From Caulobacter segnis (GTDB lineage: Bacteria; Pseudomonadota; Alphaproteobacteria; Caulobacterales; Caulobacteraceae), in the NCBI RefSeq assembly GCF_023935105.1, contig NZ_CP096040.1, forward strand, positions 2,976,001 through 3,040,000: a stretch of DNA of 64,000 nt. Reading direction: 5' to 3'. Every line of letters starts with the position of its first letter. The stretch's first letter is position 1. The notes below the pieces were generated by a model. The model did no database searches, was not told the origin of the DNA, and worked only from the letters and a program-made list of their open reading frames with translations. This document shows positions 19,992 through 30,160 of this stretch, in pieces. The translations under genes were made by a program, and so were the position numbers.

Positions 19992-20657
19992 ATGGAGAAC
20001 AGTATCATGCTGGCGGTCTTTGATCTGGACGGAACCTTGCTGGACGGCGATTCCACGGCCCTGTGGCTCTGGGATCGCGTGCGCCGCTCGCCGCTCCGCG
20101 CCCTGGCGACGCTGGCGATTCTTCCAGTCGCGGTCCCGATGGTCGCCCTGCCCCGCACCCGGCGCGCCGGCGCGTCCATCCTGCTGTGGATCGCCACGGC
20201 GGGTCTGCGCGAGCAGGCCTTGCGCCAGTCCTGCGCCCGCTTTGGCGAGACCTTCCATGCGGGCGGCGGCGCCCTGGCCTGGCGGCCCGGCGGTCTGGCG
20301 ACCTTGAACGAGCACCTGCGGCGCGGCGACCGCGTGATCGTGGTCACCGCCGCGCCCGCCATCCTGGCCGAGGCCCTGATCGGCCCGCTGAACCGTCCGA
20401 TCGAGGTTCTGGGCACCTCGCTGAAGCGCCGGGGCGGCGGCTGGGTCGCCGACATCCACTGCCGCAACCAGCGCAAATGCCAGGCCCTCGCCGAGGCTGG
20501 CCATGGCGCCCGCTGGACCTATGCCTATACCGACAGCCTCGACGACCTGCCGCTGCTCCGCGGCGCCGAGCGTCCGGTCATCGTCAAGGGCGGCAAGGCG
20601 GCCGAACGGCGGCTGTTCAAGGCCGGGCTGGCGAACGGCCGGGCGGCGGCGTGGTGA
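19992..20657 (+). CDS. HAD-superfamily IB phosphatase
   Basis: The 221-residue protein begins MENSIMLAVFDLDGTLLDGD, the DxDGT nucleophile motif of haloacid dehalogenase phosphatases. A hydrophobic cap segment follows (about residues 35-70, RALATLAILPVAVPMVALP). Then come a second motif with a Thr (RVIVVTAAPAILAEALIG), and motif III/IV with a Lys-containing RNQRKCQALAE and the YTDSLDDLPLL acidic pair. The layout matches the SerB/PSPase-like IB subfamily. The substrate is unknown; phosphoserine or a lipid head-group phosphate is possible. It is transcribed away from rpsB and converges on the methyltransferase gene. Confidence 0.8.
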   Translation: MENSIMLAVFDLDGTLLDGDSTALWLWDRVRRSPLRALATLAILPVAVPMVALPRTRRAGASILLWIATAGLREQALRQSCARFGETFHAGGGALAWRPGGLATLNEHLRRGDRVIVVTAAPAILAEALIGPLNRPIEVLGTSLKRRGGGWVADIHCRNQRKCQALAEAGHGARWTYAYTDSLDDLPLLRGAERPVIVKGGKAAERRLFKAGLANGRAAAW

Positions 20658-20705
20658 TTTTCGCCCCCACGCTCGGACAGCCCCACCGACTTAGCCGCAT
20701 GGACC

Positions 20706-21338
20706 TCAGCCGGACTTCCGCGCCGTGACGACGGCCCAAGGCCTTTCACCGCCCTCGTAGTCGCCGCCCGTATAGGCCTCGACCGCCAAGGTCCGCCAAT
20801 CCGCGGAACCGCGATAGGCGGCCTCAAGCGCGTCCGTCGACAGATAGTTGAAGTAGCGCCCCAGGCCGTCGCGCCCTTCAGCGTCGCCGGTCTTGTAGCT
20901 GGCGACGTGAAATCCGCCCGGCCTCAGCGCCCTGAAGACGCGCGACAGAACACCGGGGAGCGCGGATCGAGGCACGTGCAAAAGACTGGCGTTGGCCCAC
21001 ACCCCGTCATACGCGTTCATCGCCTTCAACTCGTCGAATCGCATCACCGACACCGAGCGCCCGAGCCGCCGCTCCGCCTGCCTGGCCATCGCCTCGCATC
21101 CGTCCGTGGGATCGACGTCGAAGCCGCGGACCAGCATGGCTTCGCTGTCCCGGCCATCTCCGCAGCCCAGTTCCAGCACGCGCGCGCCGGGCTGGAGAAG
21201 ATCCAGAAACGCCTCCAGGCGTCGACTGGGGCCGCCGCGCCCGCTCGCCGCGTAGACCGGCGCCTCGGCCGCATAGAAATGCAGTGTCGCCCTATCGTAC
21301 GCCACGGATCCCGACGAGTTGGCGGCGAGCGGTTTCAT
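20706..21338 (-). CDS. Class I SAM-dependent methyltransferase
   Basis: From ATG 21338 (GGAGG lies 6 bases upstream) the 210-residue protein shows the SAM-binding glycine motif VLELGCGDGRDSEAMLVRG, the acidic end of strand 2 in FDVDPTDGCEAM, and a later YDGVWANASLLHVPRSALPGVL. This is the pattern of small non-DNA methyltransferases such as the TehB/UbiE-like group. A longer start at 21374 lacks an RBS. The substrate cannot be inferred. It converges with the HAD phosphatase gene. Confidence 0.82.
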   Translation of the reverse strand: MKPLAANSSGSVAYDRATLHFYAAEAPVYAASGRGGPSRRLEAFLDLLQPGARVLELGCGDGRDSEAMLVRGFDVDPTDGCEAMARQAERRLGRSVSVMRFDELKAMNAYDGVWANASLLHVPRSALPGVLSRVFRALRPGGFHVASYKTGDAEGRDGLGRYFNYLSTDALEAAYRGSADWRTLAVEAYTGGDYEGGERPWAVVTARKSG

Positions 21339-21409
21339 GGCGCCTCCAGATGTTGGATAGCGATCCCCTGCCATCCCCGCCCAAGGCCGGGCACGCCCGG
21401 GCGACGGCC

Positions 21410-21760
21410 TCAGAACGCCCTGCCGTCCACCTGTTGGGGTTTCAGGGAGAAGACATCGACCCCATCCAGACAGCGGACATTGATCGCCACCATCTGTTGG
21501 CCATTCGGCGCCACGCCTCGGCCGAACGACTGGATGCCGCAGGTCTCGCAGAACAGGTGCGAGATCTTGTGGGTGTTGAACTGGTACTCGGTCAGGGCGT
21601 CCTCACCACTCTTCAGCGAGAAGGCCTCGGCGCCCGCAAAGGCCAGGATCGAGCCCAGCTTGCCGCAGCGCGAACAGTTGCAACTGATCAGGTCATCCAG
21701 CCCGACCTCGACCGCGAAACGGACCCGCCCACACTGGCATCCGCCTTCATGACTGGCCAT
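21410..21760 (-). CDS. GFA-family (DUF636) zinc-binding protein
   Basis: The 116-residue protein carries the GFA/CENP-V-like cysteine pattern: GGCQCGRVRF, SCNCSRCGKLGS, and HLFCETCGIQSFG. These Cys residues bind zinc in glutathione-dependent formaldehyde-activating enzyme relatives. The domain is complete, ending NVRCLDGVDVFSLKPQQVDG. A start at ATG 21760 was chosen (purine-rich GGAGAG upstream); the longer frame to 21796 lacks family similarity. The exact substrate is unknown, as for most of the family. Confidence 0.85.
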   Translation of the reverse strand: MASHEGGCQCGRVRFAVEVGLDDLISCNCSRCGKLGSILAFAGAEAFSLKSGEDALTEYQFNTHKISHLFCETCGIQSFGRGVAPNGQQMVAINVRCLDGVDVFSLKPQQVDGRAF

Positions 21761-21859
21761 CACGCTCTCTCCGCCCGGCCCTTTCGGGCTCTCCAAACCT
21801 GTCTTCCCGCTACCTAGCGCGTTCGATCAATCGACACGCCCCAAAATAGGAAAATATTC

Positions 21860-24800
21860 CTACACATCTTCCAGTAGCGCCACACCCGGCGCTGTTTTCA
21901 GCGCCCCGCGCAGGGCCGCGTCCAACGTATAGCGACCCGGCAAGCGCAGCTCGATCTCGCGGCCGCCGCCGATCGCGGCGACGAAGGTCACCTCTCCGCC
22001 CTTCTGGCCCTGGGCCGGTTCGAGGCGGCGCCTGAGCGCCTCGATCTCGGTCGCCGACGGCGACAGATGCACGCGCAGGCCGGCCACGACGTTCTCGATA
22101 GCCTTCTCGATCGGCTCGGCGTCGTCCCCGAAGAAACGGACCTCGCCATCGCGGGCCTTGGCGCGGACCTTGATGACCACGGCCTTGCCGGGCTCCAGGA
22201 CGTCGCGACACTTGCGCAGGCTCTCCGGTGGGAACAGCACCTCATACTCGCCGGTCGGATCCGACAGCGAGACGAAGGCGAACTTCTCGCCGCTCTGCGA
22301 GGCGCGTTCCTGTCGGCGACGGACGACGCCGCACATGCGCAAGGCCTCCATGCCGGCCTCGGCCTGGGCCATGGCCTCGGTCAGCATGGACGTGCGGCGA
22401 CGGCGCAGCATGCCGACCACGTCCTCCAGCGGATGACCGGTCAGATAGAAGCCCACGGCCGACAGTTCTTCGTCCAGCAGATCGACCTGGTTCCAGTTCT
22501 CGGTCTTGGCAAGGCGCGGGCGACCAGCGCCCGGGTCCGAGCCGAACAGGCCGCCCTGACCGCCCTGACGGTCGGCGTGACAGCTCTGGGCGTGGGCGAT
22601 CAGCACGTCGGCCGACGCCACGATCTGGGCGCGGTTCTTGTGAATCTGGTCGAACGCCCCGGCCCGGGCCAGGTTTTCGATGGCGCGCTTGTTGACCTGC
22701 TTGGGATCGATCCGCTCGACGAAGTCGAAGATGTCACGGAACGGCCCGCCCTCCTCACGGATGGCCACCAGATGCTTCATGGCCTCGAGGCCGACGTTGC
22801 GGATGGCGCCGAGGGCGTACAGCACCTCGCCGTTCTCGACCTCGAAGTCGGCGCCCGAGACGTTGACGTCCGGAGCCCGCACCGTGATCTCGAACTTGCG
22901 GGCGTCCTGATGGAAGACGGCCAGCTTATCGGTGTTCGACAGGTCGAGGCTCATCGAGGCGGCGAAGAACTCGACTGGCGTGTTCGCCTTCAGCCAGGCC
23001 GTCTGGTACGAGATGAAGGCATAGGCGGCCGCGTGCGACTTGTTGAAGCCGTAGCCGGCGAACTTGGCCACCAGTTCGAAGATCGAGCCCGACTGCTCCT
23101 CGGGGACGTTCTTCTCCTTGGCGCCGGATACGAAACGGATCTTCTGGAGATCCATCTCCTCCTTCTTCTTCTTACCCATGGCGCGACGCAGAAGGTCGGC
23201 CTCGCCCAGGCTGTAGCCCGCCAGGATCTGGGCGATCTGCATCACCTGTTCCTGGTAGACGATGACGCCATAGGTCTCCTTCAGCACCGTCTCCAGCGAC
23301 GGATGCAGGGTGTCGACGGGTTTGCGGCCGAATTTGCAGTCCACGAACGTGTCGATGTTATCCATCGGTCCCGGACGATAGAGGGAGATCAGCGCGGTAA
23401 TTTCCTCGATCGAGCCGCAGCGCATCTTGCGCAGCGTGTCGCGCATGCCCTGGCTTTCCAGCTGGAACACGCCGACCGTCTGGCCCGAGGCGAGCAGTTC
23501 GTAGGTCGCGGTGTCGTCGAACGGCAGCTTGCCCAGATCGATCTCGAAGCCACGCTTCTTCAGGTGCTTCACGGCGCGGTCCAGCACCGTCAGGGTCTTC
23601 AGGCCCAGGAAGTCGAATTTCACCAGGCCGGCGCTTTCGACCCACTTCATGTTGAACTGGGTGGCCGGCAGGTCCGAGCGCGGATCCTTGTAGAGCGGGG
23701 TCAGCTGGGTGAGCGGTCGATCGCCGATCACCACGCCGGCGGCGTGGGTCGAGGCGTTGCGGAACAGGCCTTCCAGCTGCAGGGCCACGTCCAGACAGGC
23801 CGAGACGTTGGCGTCTTCCTTCTTGGCCTGCTTCAGACGCGGTTCCAGGTCGATAGCCTGGGCCAAGGTCACCGGCGCGGCCGGGTTGTTGGGCACCATC
23901 TTGCAAAGACGGTCGACCAGGCCCAGCGGCAGCTGCATCACGCGCCCGACGTCGCGCAGCACGGCGCGCGCCTGCAGCGAGCCGAAGGTGATGATCTGCG
24001 CCACGCGGTCGCGGCCGTATTTCTCCTGCACGTAGGAGATCACCTCTTCGCGCCGCTCCTGGCAGAAGTCGACGTCGAAGTCGGGCATCGAAACCCGCTC
24101 GGGATTGAGGAAGCGCTCGAACAGCAGACCAAAGCGCAGCGGATCCAGGTCCGTGATGGTCAGCACCCAGGCGACCAGCGAACCGGCGCCGGAGCCCCGT
24201 CCGGGACCAACCGGGATCCCGTGCGCCTTACCCCACTTGATGAAGTCCGACACGATCAGGAAGTAGCCCGGGAACCCCATCTTCTCGATGATGTCGAGTT
24301 CGAACTCGAGACGTTGCTCGTACTCTTCGAGCGTGGCCGACATCGTCAGCCCGTCAAGGCGCATCTTCAGCCCTTCGCGAGCCTGGTGGCGCAACTCCTC
24401 GGCCTCGTTGCGGCCGTCGCCGGTCGGGAAGCTGGGCAGGATCGGCGCGCGCTTATGCACCATGAAGGCGCAGCGGCGGGCGATGTCGAGGGTGTTGTCG
24501 CAGGCTTCCGGCAGGTCCGAGAACAGCTTGCGCATGACGTCGGCCGGCTTGAACCAGTGCTCGGGCGTGACGCGGCGGCGCTCATCCTGGCCGACGAACG
24601 AGCCGTCGGCGATGCAGAGCAGCGCGTCATGGGCGTCGTAGAAGCCTTCCTTGGCGAAGTAGACGTCGTTGGTGGCGACCAACGGCACATCGTTATCGTA
24701 GGCCCAGTTGACCAGGCCCGGCTCGGCCGCCGCCTGCTTGGGCAGGCCATGGCGCTGCAGTTCGACATAGAACCGGTCGCCGAACACCCGGTGCATCTCG

Positions 24801-25291
24801 GCTAGGGCGGCCGAGGCCTCGGCCGACTTGCCGGCGGCGTAGAGGGCGTCGACCGGACCGTCGGTTCCGCCTGACAGCAGGATCAGGCCTTCGCTGTATT
24901 CGACGACCTTGGCCCACGGCACGATGGGTTCGGGCAGTTCGGCGCTGTCGAGATAGGCGATCGACGACAGTTCGGAGAGATTGAGATAGCCCTGCTCGTT
25001 CTGGGCCAGCAGCATGACCGTCGGCGCCCGGGCCCAGCGCTCGGTGGGGCCACCGCCGATGCCGGTGACCGGAATGGCGCAACCGATGATCGGCTGAACC
25101 CCAGCGTCCTTGGCGTAGGACGAGTACTCCAGGGCCCCGAAGAGGTTGGCGCGATCGGCGAGACCGGCGGCGGGCATGCCGGCCGCGGCGGCCAGCTTGC
25201 CGATCTGGTCGGCCTTGATGGCCCCTTCCAGCAGCGAATAGGCCGAGCGGACCCGCAGGTGGACGAACCCTTGTCCCTCCTCGTCCGCCAT
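21860..25291 (-). CDS. dnaE: DNA polymerase III alpha subunit
   Basis: This is the replicative polymerase, 1143 residues. Domains in order: the PHP domain ([20 protein letters not shown]), the palm with the catalytic acids in [15 protein letters not shown] (about residues 400-410), fingers ([40 protein letters not shown]), the helix-hairpin-helix and the OB fold near the C-terminus. The start is ATG 25291 with GGAGG about 9 bases upstream; the extended frame overlaps the small sidA gene. Its 5' end lies 23 bases after sidA, which itself has an SOS operator, so dnaE may share SOS-induced transcripts. Confidence 0.97.
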   Translation of the reverse strand: MADEEGQGFVHLRVRSAYSLLEGAIKADQIGKLAAAAGMPAAGLADRANLFGALEYSSYAKDAGVQPIIGCAIPVTGIGGGPTERWARAPTVMLLAQNEQGYLNLSELSSIAYLDSAELPEPIVPWAKVVEYSEGLILLSGGTDGPVDALYAAGKSAEASAALAEMHRVFGDRFYVELQRHGLPKQAAAEPGLVNWAYDNDVPLVATNDVYFAKEGFYDAHDALLCIADGSFVGQDERRRVTPEHWFKPADVMRKLFSDLPEACDNTLDIARRCAFMVHKRAPILPSFPTGDGRNEAEELRHQAREGLKMRLDGLTMSATLEEYEQRLEFELDIIEKMGFPGYFLIVSDFIKWGKAHGIPVGPGRGSGAGSLVAWVLTITDLDPLRFGLLFERFLNPERVSMPDFDVDFCQERREEVISYVQEKYGRDRVAQIITFGSLQARAVLRDVGRVMQLPLGLVDRLCKMVPNNPAAPVTLAQAIDLEPRLKQAKKEDANVSACLDVALQLEGLFRNASTHAAGVVIGDRPLTQLTPLYKDPRSDLPATQFNMKWVESAGLVKFDFLGLKTLTVLDRAVKHLKKRGFEIDLGKLPFDDTATYELLASGQTVGVFQLESQGMRDTLRKMRCGSIEEITALISLYRPGPMDNIDTFVDCKFGRKPVDTLHPSLETVLKETYGVIVYQEQVMQIAQILAGYSLGEADLLRRAMGKKKKEEMDLQKIRFVSGAKEKNVPEEQSGSIFELVAKFAGYGFNKSHAAAYAFISYQTAWLKANTPVEFFAASMSLDLSNTDKLAVFHQDARKFEITVRAPDVNVSGADFEVENGEVLYALGAIRNVGLEAMKHLVAIREEGGPFRDIFDFVERIDPKQVNKRAIENLARAGAFDQIHKNRAQIVASADVLIAHAQSCHADRQGGQGGLFGSDPGAGRPRLAKTENWNQVDLLDEELSAVGFYLTGHPLEDVVGMLRRRRTSMLTEAMAQAEAGMEALRMCGVVRRRQERASQSGEKFAFVSLSDPTGEYEVLFPPESLRKCRDVLEPGKAVVIKVRAKARDGEVRFFGDDAEPIEKAIENVVAGLRVHLSPSATEIEALRRRLEPAQGQKGGEVTFVAAIGGGREIELRLPGRYTLDAALRGALKTAPGVALLEDV

Positions 25292-25314
25292 GACCGACCT
25301 CCGCTTACACCGAC

Positions 25315-25404
25315 TCAAGCCACCAGTTGGGCGACCGTACACATCATCCAGACGAAGCTGGCGACGGACACAAGGGCCAAAGACTCACGCGCGATACGGA
25401 TCAT
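25315..25404 (-). CDS. sidA: SidA-like SOS-induced cell-division inhibitor (29 aa)
   Basis: A tiny gene that standard length cut-offs miss. It has ATG at 25404, GGAGG at 25410-25414, and a TGA stop at 25315-25317. The product is exactly 29 residues: [18 protein letters not shown], then [11 protein letters not shown], a short positive N-terminus followed by one hydrophobic span. Caulobacter SidA is a 29-residue inner-membrane peptide that binds the septation protein FtsW and blocks division after DNA damage. Length, topology, a LexA box 50 bases upstream (25454-25468) and the position just before dnaE all fit, so I identify it as SidA from memory of that system. A residue-by-residue alignment was not run. 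Confidence 0.85.
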   Translation of the reverse strand: MIRIARESLALVSVASFVWMMCTVAQLVA

Positions 25405-25453
25405 CGGAACCTCCACAGATTTCTTGTTTTGTTCCATATTCTGGTTTTGTTCT

Positions 25454-25468
25454 GTTCACAAGATGTTC
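25454..25468 (-). promoter_or_regulatory. sidA: LexA operator (SOS box) of sidA
   Basis: The plus strand reads GTTCACAAGATGTTC, a perfect match to the alphaproteobacterial SOS box GTTC-N7-GTTC. On the minus strand the box contains TTGTGA, a candidate -35, and a -10 region (AGAATAT / TATGGA) follows about 17 bases later, so LexA would sit on the promoter. The box lies 50 bases from the sidA ATG and 68 bases from the plus-strand nucleoside hydrolase start. Confidence 0.85.
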
Positions 25469-25535
25469 CGCGACGTTCCACCGCATTTTCTTTGGGCGAG
25501 TCAGTCGGCAGGCGCCCCGCCGCATGGGATTCCAT

Positions 25536-26531
25536 ATGGCCAAGCCCGTCGGATCAGGGCAGATCGACGCCATGCGCCTGATCATCGACACCGACACCGC
25601 CGGCGACGACGTCTTCTCGCTGATGCTGGCCCTGACCCGCCCGGGCGTCGAGGTCGAGGCGATCACCATCGCTCATGGCAATGTCGGCTTCGTCCAGCAC
25701 GCGGAAAACGCCCTGGTGACGCTGGAGGTCTGCGGCCAAGCGAACCAAGTCCCCGTCTACCTCGGCGCTGAGACACCCTTCACCCGCGCCCCCCTGGACG
25801 CGGCCTATGTCTTCGGCCACGACGGCATGAGCGACAGCGGTTTCGCCAAGACCGTCCAACGCCCCGCCGACGGCCACGCGGTCGATGAGCTGGTGCGTCG
25901 GATCATGGCCGCGCCCGGCGAGATCACCCTGATCGCCCAGGCCCCGCTGACCAACATCGCCCTGGCCTATCTGCGCGAACCGCGCATCGCCAAGGCCCTG
26001 AAGCATCTTTGGGTCATGGGCGGCACGGACAATGGGGTCGGCAATGTCACGCCGGCGGCCGAGTACAATTTCTATGTCGATCCGGAAGCCGCCAAGATCG
26101 TCGTCAACGCCGGCTTCAACCTGTCGATCGCCACCTGGACCCTGACGCTGAAGGACGGCCTGTGGAGCACCGCCCAGCTGGCCGAGCTGGAAGCTCTGGG
26201 CACCGACAAGGCTCGTTTCTTCACTGACGTGAACCGCGCTTCCCTGGCCTTCGCCCGCGAGACCGAGGGCCTGGACGGCAGCCTGCACCCCGACGCCCTG
26301 ACCTGCGCCATCGCCCTGGACGAGCGCCTGATCCTGGAGGCCGAGGACTGCGTGGTCGACGTCGAGACTCTCGGTGAGCTGACGCGGGGCTATCTCAGCG
26401 TCTCCCATTCGATCCTGCCGGACATCGAAGTCGCCGATCCCGCGCTCAAGCGGCGCACGCCCAACGCGCGCGTGATCAAGAAGATCGACCAGGCCGGGTT
26501 CTTCGCGGCGATGAAGCGCGCGCTGCTCTGA
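25536..26531 (+). CDS. Inosine-uridine preferring nucleoside hydrolase family protein
   Basis: The 331-residue protein has the family calcium/ribose-binding Asp cluster in MRLIIDTDTAGDDVFSLML, plus VFGHDGMSD, ITLIAQAPLTNIALAYLREP, and GGTDNGVGNVTPAAEYNFYVDPEAA. It cleaves the N-glycosidic bond of nucleosides. The DTDPG-type motif reads DTDTAG here, a mild variation. The start is uncertain: ATG 25536 has GGGA upstream and was chosen, while ATG 25572 (MRLIID) would give the family-like N-terminus directly. It is divergent from sidA/dnaE, with the LexA box between them. Confidence 0.88.
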   Translation: MAKPVGSGQIDAMRLIIDTDTAGDDVFSLMLALTRPGVEVEAITIAHGNVGFVQHAENALVTLEVCGQANQVPVYLGAETPFTRAPLDAAYVFGHDGMSDSGFAKTVQRPADGHAVDELVRRIMAAPGEITLIAQAPLTNIALAYLREPRIAKALKHLWVMGGTDNGVGNVTPAAEYNFYVDPEAAKIVVNAGFNLSIATWTLTLKDGLWSTAQLAELEALGTDKARFFTDVNRASLAFARETEGLDGSLHPDALTCAIALDERLILEAEDCVVDVETLGELTRGYLSVSHSILPDIEVADPALKRRTPNARVIKKIDQAGFFAAMKRALL

Positions 26532-26547
26532 GAACCGCGCTTCGGCG

Positions 26548-27234
26548 CTAGAAGGTCCGGACTTCCAGGTGGCCATCCTTGAGGGCGACCACACGGTCCA
26601 TGTAGCGCGCCAGCTCCATATTGTGCGTGGCGATCAGCGCCGCGACGCCCTGCTGGCGGCAGATCTCGTAGAGCGACTTGAACACGGCCGCCGACGTCGC
26701 CGGATCGAGATTGCCGGTCGGCTCATCGGCCAGCAGCAGCTTCGGGTGATTGGCCAGGGCCCGAGCGATGGCCACGCGCTGTTGCTCGCCGCCGGACATC
26801 TGGGCCGGCTGGTGGGTCAGCCGATGGCCCAGACCCAGGCTCTCCAGCAAGTCCTTGGCGCGCGCCTCGGCCTCCTTGCGGCTCTTGCCGGCGATGGTCA
26901 GCGGCATGGCCACGTTTTCCAGCGCCGTGAACTCGGGCAACAGATGGTGGAACTGGTAGACGAAGCCGACCGTGCCCAGCCGGATGCGCGTGCGCACCCG
27001 CTCGGACAGCTTGGAACAGTCGCGGCCTTCCAGGGACACCAGGCCGCCGTCGGGATGCTCCAGCAAGCCCGCCGAGTGCAGCAGCGAGGACTTGCCCGAG
27101 CCCGAGGGGCCGATCAGGCCGACCACCTCGCCCGGATAGACGTCGATATCGACGCCACGCAACACCGGCAGGTCACCCGCCTCGGTCTTGTAGACGCGCT
27201 CGACGCCGCGCAGGGACAGGACTGGATCACTCAT
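26548..27234 (-). CDS. lolD: Lipoprotein-releasing system ATPase LolD
   Basis: The 228-residue ABC ATPase contains Walker A ([16 protein letters not shown]), the Q-loop region, signature [15 protein letters not shown], Walker B ([12 protein letters not shown]) and an H-loop ([16 protein letters not shown]). LolD drives release of lipoproteins from the inner membrane toward LolA. The [15 protein letters not shown] start at 27234 overlaps the lolC/E end by 8 bases, which supports one operon (proS-lolC-lolD). Confidence 0.93.
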   Translation of the reverse strand: MSDPVLSLRGVERVYKTEAGDLPVLRGVDIDVYPGEVVGLIGPSGSGKSSLLHSAGLLEHPDGGLVSLEGRDCSKLSERVRTRIRLGTVGFVYQFHHLLPEFTALENVAMPLTIAGKSRKEAEARAKDLLESLGLGHRLTHQPAQMSGGEQQRVAIARALANHPKLLLADEPTGNLDPATSAAVFKSLYEICRQQGVAALIATHNMELARYMDRVVALKDGHLEVRTF

Positions 27235-28507
27235 AGCGAAGCGCCTCCACCGGATCGAGGCGCGAGGCGCGCCAGGCGGGCGGCAGGGTCGCCAGAACAC
27301 TCATCAGGGCCGAGGCGGCCACGATGCCGGCGACCTCGGTCCAGTCGATCTTCGCGGGGATGTGCGAGAGCATGTAGACATCCGCGCTGAACACGGCCGT
27401 GCCGGTGACCCACTCCACGAAGTTCTGGATCGGGGTGATATAGGCGCTGAACAGCACGCCCAGGGCCAGGCCGCACAGGGTGCCGGCCACGCCGATCGAG
27501 GCGCCGGCCATGACGAAGATCCGTAGGATGGCCCCCTGCCCCGCGCCCATGGTGCGCAGGATGGCGATGTCCTTGCCCTTGTTCTTCACCAGCATGACCA
27601 GGCTGGAGATGATGTTCAGGGTGGCGATGGCGACGATGCAGAACAGGATCAGCCGCATCACCTTGCGCTCGACCTGGAGGGCGGTGAAGTAGCTGTGGTT
27701 CTTGTCCTGCCAGTCGCTGACCAGGGCGCCGGGGCCGCTGGCGACCTCGACGGCGTGCTTGAGCTCCTTGGCCTTGTCCGGATCGTCGACCTTGATCTCG
27801 ACATAGTCGACGGAAGTGTCGCGGCCGAAGAACAGCTGGGCCTGTTCCAGCGGCATGTAGACGAAGGCCTCGTCGAACTGGCTCATGCCGACGCTGAAGA
27901 CACCGCCGACGATGTAGTTCTTTTCGCGGGTTGAGGAGCCAAACGCCGTGGCCGGGCCCGAGGGCGAGATCAAGGTGATGGCGTCGCCTGGCTTCACGCC
28001 CACGCTCTGGGCCATGCGGTCGCCGATAAGCACGACATCGCCGCCGTATTCGCCCTGGCCGAAGCCCGCGAGCGAGCCCTGCTTGATGTTACCGGCGATC
28101 AGCGACATGTGCCGCAGGTCCGAGGTCGTCACCCCGCGCACGATGGCGCCGGTCACCTGGCTCGGGCCGATGACCATGGCCTGGGCCTCGACCATCGGCG
28201 CGGCCTGGATGACGCCCGGCGCGGCCTTGATGCGCCGGATGATGGTGTCGCGGTCCGGGCCATTGATCAGCGGCGACTGAGCGTAGAGATGGCCGTTGAA
28301 GCCGAGGATCCGACCCAGAAGCTCGGCCCGGAAGCCGTTCATGACGCTCATCACGGTGATGAGGGCGAAGACAGCCAGCGTCACCGCGCAGAACGAGATC
28401 ACCGCGATGAGCGCCACGCCGCCGTTCTTGCGCTTGGCGAACAGGTACCGGCGCGCGACGGAGCGCTCCCAGCGACTGAAGGGACCGGCGGCGCGGGCGT
28501 CTGACAT
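27227..28507 (-). CDS. lolC: Lipoprotein-releasing system permease LolC/LolE
   Basis: The 426-residue protein has the FtsX/MacB-like layout: one N-terminal membrane helix after [20 protein letters not shown], a large periplasmic domain (about residues 50-265), then three C-terminal helices with [22 protein letters not shown], the coupling helix to LolD. With only one permease gene, it probably forms a homodimer with LolD, as in other alphaproteobacteria (sometimes called LolF). The start overlaps the proS stop as TGATG (28505-28509). Confidence 0.92.
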   Translation of the reverse strand: MSDARAAGPFSRWERSVARRYLFAKRKNGGVALIAVISFCAVTLAVFALITVMSVMNGFRAELLGRILGFNGHLYAQSPLINGPDRDTIIRRIKAAPGVIQAAPMVEAQAMVIGPSQVTGAIVRGVTTSDLRHMSLIAGNIKQGSLAGFGQGEYGGDVVLIGDRMAQSVGVKPGDAITLISPSGPATAFGSSTREKNYIVGGVFSVGMSQFDEAFVYMPLEQAQLFFGRDTSVDYVEIKVDDPDKAKELKHAVEVASGPGALVSDWQDKNHSYFTALQVERKVMRLILFCIVAIATLNIISSLVMLVKNKGKDIAILRTMGAGQGAILRIFVMAGASIGVAGTLCGLALGVLFSAYITPIQNFVEWVTGTAVFSADVYMLSHIPAKIDWTEVAGIVAASALMSVLATLPPAWRASRLDPVEALRYE

Positions 28508-29835
28508 CAGGCGGTCTTGCCTTTGGTGAGGTTGTCGATGACGGCGTCCAGCCCGGCGGTGTAGCGCTCGCCGGTCTTGCGGTTCTTGACCTCGACCACG
28601 CCCTCGGCGACGCCCTTGGGGCCGACGATCAGCTGCCAGGGCAAACCGATCAGGTCCATGGTGGCGAACTTGGCGCCGCCGCGGGCGTCGGTGTCGTCGT
28701 AGAGGACGTCCTTGCCGGCGGCGGTCAGGGCGGCATAGGCCTTGTCACAGGCCTCGTCGCAGGCGGCGTCGCCCTGGCGCATGTTGACGATGCCGACATC
28801 GAACGGCGCGACGCCTTCCGGCCAGATGATCCCGGCCTCGTCGTGGCTGGCCTCGATGATCGCGCCCAGCAGGCGCGAGACGCCGACGCCGTAGCTGCCC
28901 ATCTGCACCGGCGTGTCCTTGCCGTCCGGGCCCATGACCAGGGCCTTCATCGGCTCGGAATATTTCGTGCCGAACGAGAAGATGTGACCGACCTCGATGC
29001 CGCGCGCCGACAGGCGGTCAGCTTCGGGCACCGCGTTGAAGGCGGCCTCGTCGTGCATTTCCTCGGTCGCGGCGTACAGCGCCGTGCGCTGGTTCACCAG
29101 CGGCTGCAGGTCGCCGTACCAGTCGACGTCCGGGCCCGGAGCCGGCATCTCGACCAGATCCTTATGGCAGAAGACGGCGCTTTCACCCGTCTCGGCCAGG
29201 ACGATGAACTCGTGGCTCAGGTCGCCGCCGATCGGGCCGGTGTCGGCGCGCATCGGCACGGCCTTCAGGCCCATGCGCGAGAACAGGTTCAGATAGGCCA
29301 CGAACATGCGGTTGTAAGACTTGCGGGCGCCATCGGCGTCGAGGTCGAAGCTGTAGGCGTCCTTCATCAGGAACTCGCGGCCGCGCATCACGCCAAAACG
29401 CGGACGGCGCTCGTCCCGGAACTTCCACTGCACATGGTAGAGGTTCTTCGGAACGTCCTTGTAGCTCTTCACATAGGCCCGGAAGATCTCAGTGATCATT
29501 TCCTCGTTGGTGGGCCCGTACAGCAGCTCGCGCTCGTGACGGTCGGTGATGCGCAGCATCTCCGGGCCGTAGGCGTCGTAGCGCCCCGACTCACGCCAGA
29601 GGTCGGCCAGCTGCAGCGTCGGCATCAGGAGCTCGATGGCGCCCGCGCGATCCATTTCCTCACGGACGATCTGCTCGATCTTCTTCAGCACGCGGAAGCC
29701 GAGTGGCAGCCAGGCGTAGATACCCGCCGCTTCCTGGCGGATCATGCCGGCGCGGAGCATCAGCTGGTGCGAAACGATCTGGGCGTCGGACGGTGCTTCC
29801 TTCAGCACCGGCAGGAAATAGCGCGACAAGCGCAT
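28507..29835 (-). CDS. proS: Prolyl-tRNA synthetase (alphaproteobacterial short form)
   Basis: Charges tRNA-Pro. The 442-residue protein shows class II motif 1 ([22 protein letters not shown]), motif 2 ([21 protein letters not shown]) with [12 protein letters not shown] before it, and motif 3 in [17 protein letters not shown]. At this length it lacks the editing (INS) insertion found in E. coli ProS (about 570 residues); such forms are usual in alphaproteobacteria. No separate editing enzyme is visible in the window. It leads the lolC-lolD operon. Confidence 0.95.
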   Translation of the reverse strand: MRLSRYFLPVLKEAPSDAQIVSHQLMLRAGMIRQEAAGIYAWLPLGFRVLKKIEQIVREEMDRAGAIELLMPTLQLADLWRESGRYDAYGPEMLRITDRHERELLYGPTNEEMITEIFRAYVKSYKDVPKNLYHVQWKFRDERRPRFGVMRGREFLMKDAYSFDLDADGARKSYNRMFVAYLNLFSRMGLKAVPMRADTGPIGGDLSHEFIVLAETGESAVFCHKDLVEMPAPGPDVDWYGDLQPLVNQRTALYAATEEMHDEAAFNAVPEADRLSARGIEVGHIFSFGTKYSEPMKALVMGPDGKDTPVQMGSYGVGVSRLLGAIIEASHDEAGIIWPEGVAPFDVGIVNMRQGDAACDEACDKAYAALTAAGKDVLYDDTDARGGAKFATMDLIGLPWQLIVGPKGVAEGVVEVKNRKTGERYTAGLDAVIDNLTKGKTA

Positions 29836-29930
29836 GCGCGTGGAAACTCCGGGAATTCGAGAAGGGCCTGAGATAGCCCCTCGCCCGTGAGCTTGGCAAC
29901 GCGCGAGGCTAAAGTAAGGCTCCCGAAGCG

Positions 29931-29966
29931 AATAAAAGAGAGGCCGCGCGATCCGTCGCGCGGCCT
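29931..29966 (-). terminator. Rho-independent terminator ending the nuo-rnj-mce-DUF1467 run
   Basis: A perfect 11-bp stem (29941-29951 with 29956-29966) with a 4-base loop is followed on the minus strand by a T-rich tract (CTCTTTTATT, 29931-29940). It is placed 195 bases after the DUF1467 stop and just upstream of proS. Confidence 0.8.
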
Positions 29967-30160
29967 TTCAAGTTCATCGTCGGGGAAGACGCCACAGAGC
30001 GAGACCGGCAAGGCCGATCTCCTGAAGTCACCTTACCGACCGAACGCATGTTGGGGCACGCCCATGCGATGGAAGCGCTGACAATGAGGCGCTTCGCCCA
30101 AGGCTTGGGCGATCGCGGGCAAATAACCCGCATCACGCCCAAGGCTTGTGCATTCGCACA
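29967..30160 (-). other. Structured 194-base stretch between DUF1467 and its terminator
   Basis: No family-like coding frame is seen. On the minus strand there are three hairpins in a row: TGTGC/GCACA (30147-30160), GCGGG/CCCGC (30115-30131) and an 8-bp palindrome CGCCCAAG/CTTGGGCG (30095-30111). The motif CGCCCAAGGCTTG occurs twice (30095-30107, 30136-30148). This looks like a structured 3' UTR or a small RNA that uses the terminator at 29931-29966. The rest of the gap up to the proS leader shows nothing more. Confidence 0.4.

Noticed and set aside
22067..24805. Open frame of 912 codons on the plus strand opposite dnaE
   Set aside because: It is fully antisense to a well-conserved polymerase gene and has no recognisable motif; long antisense frames are expected at this GC content.
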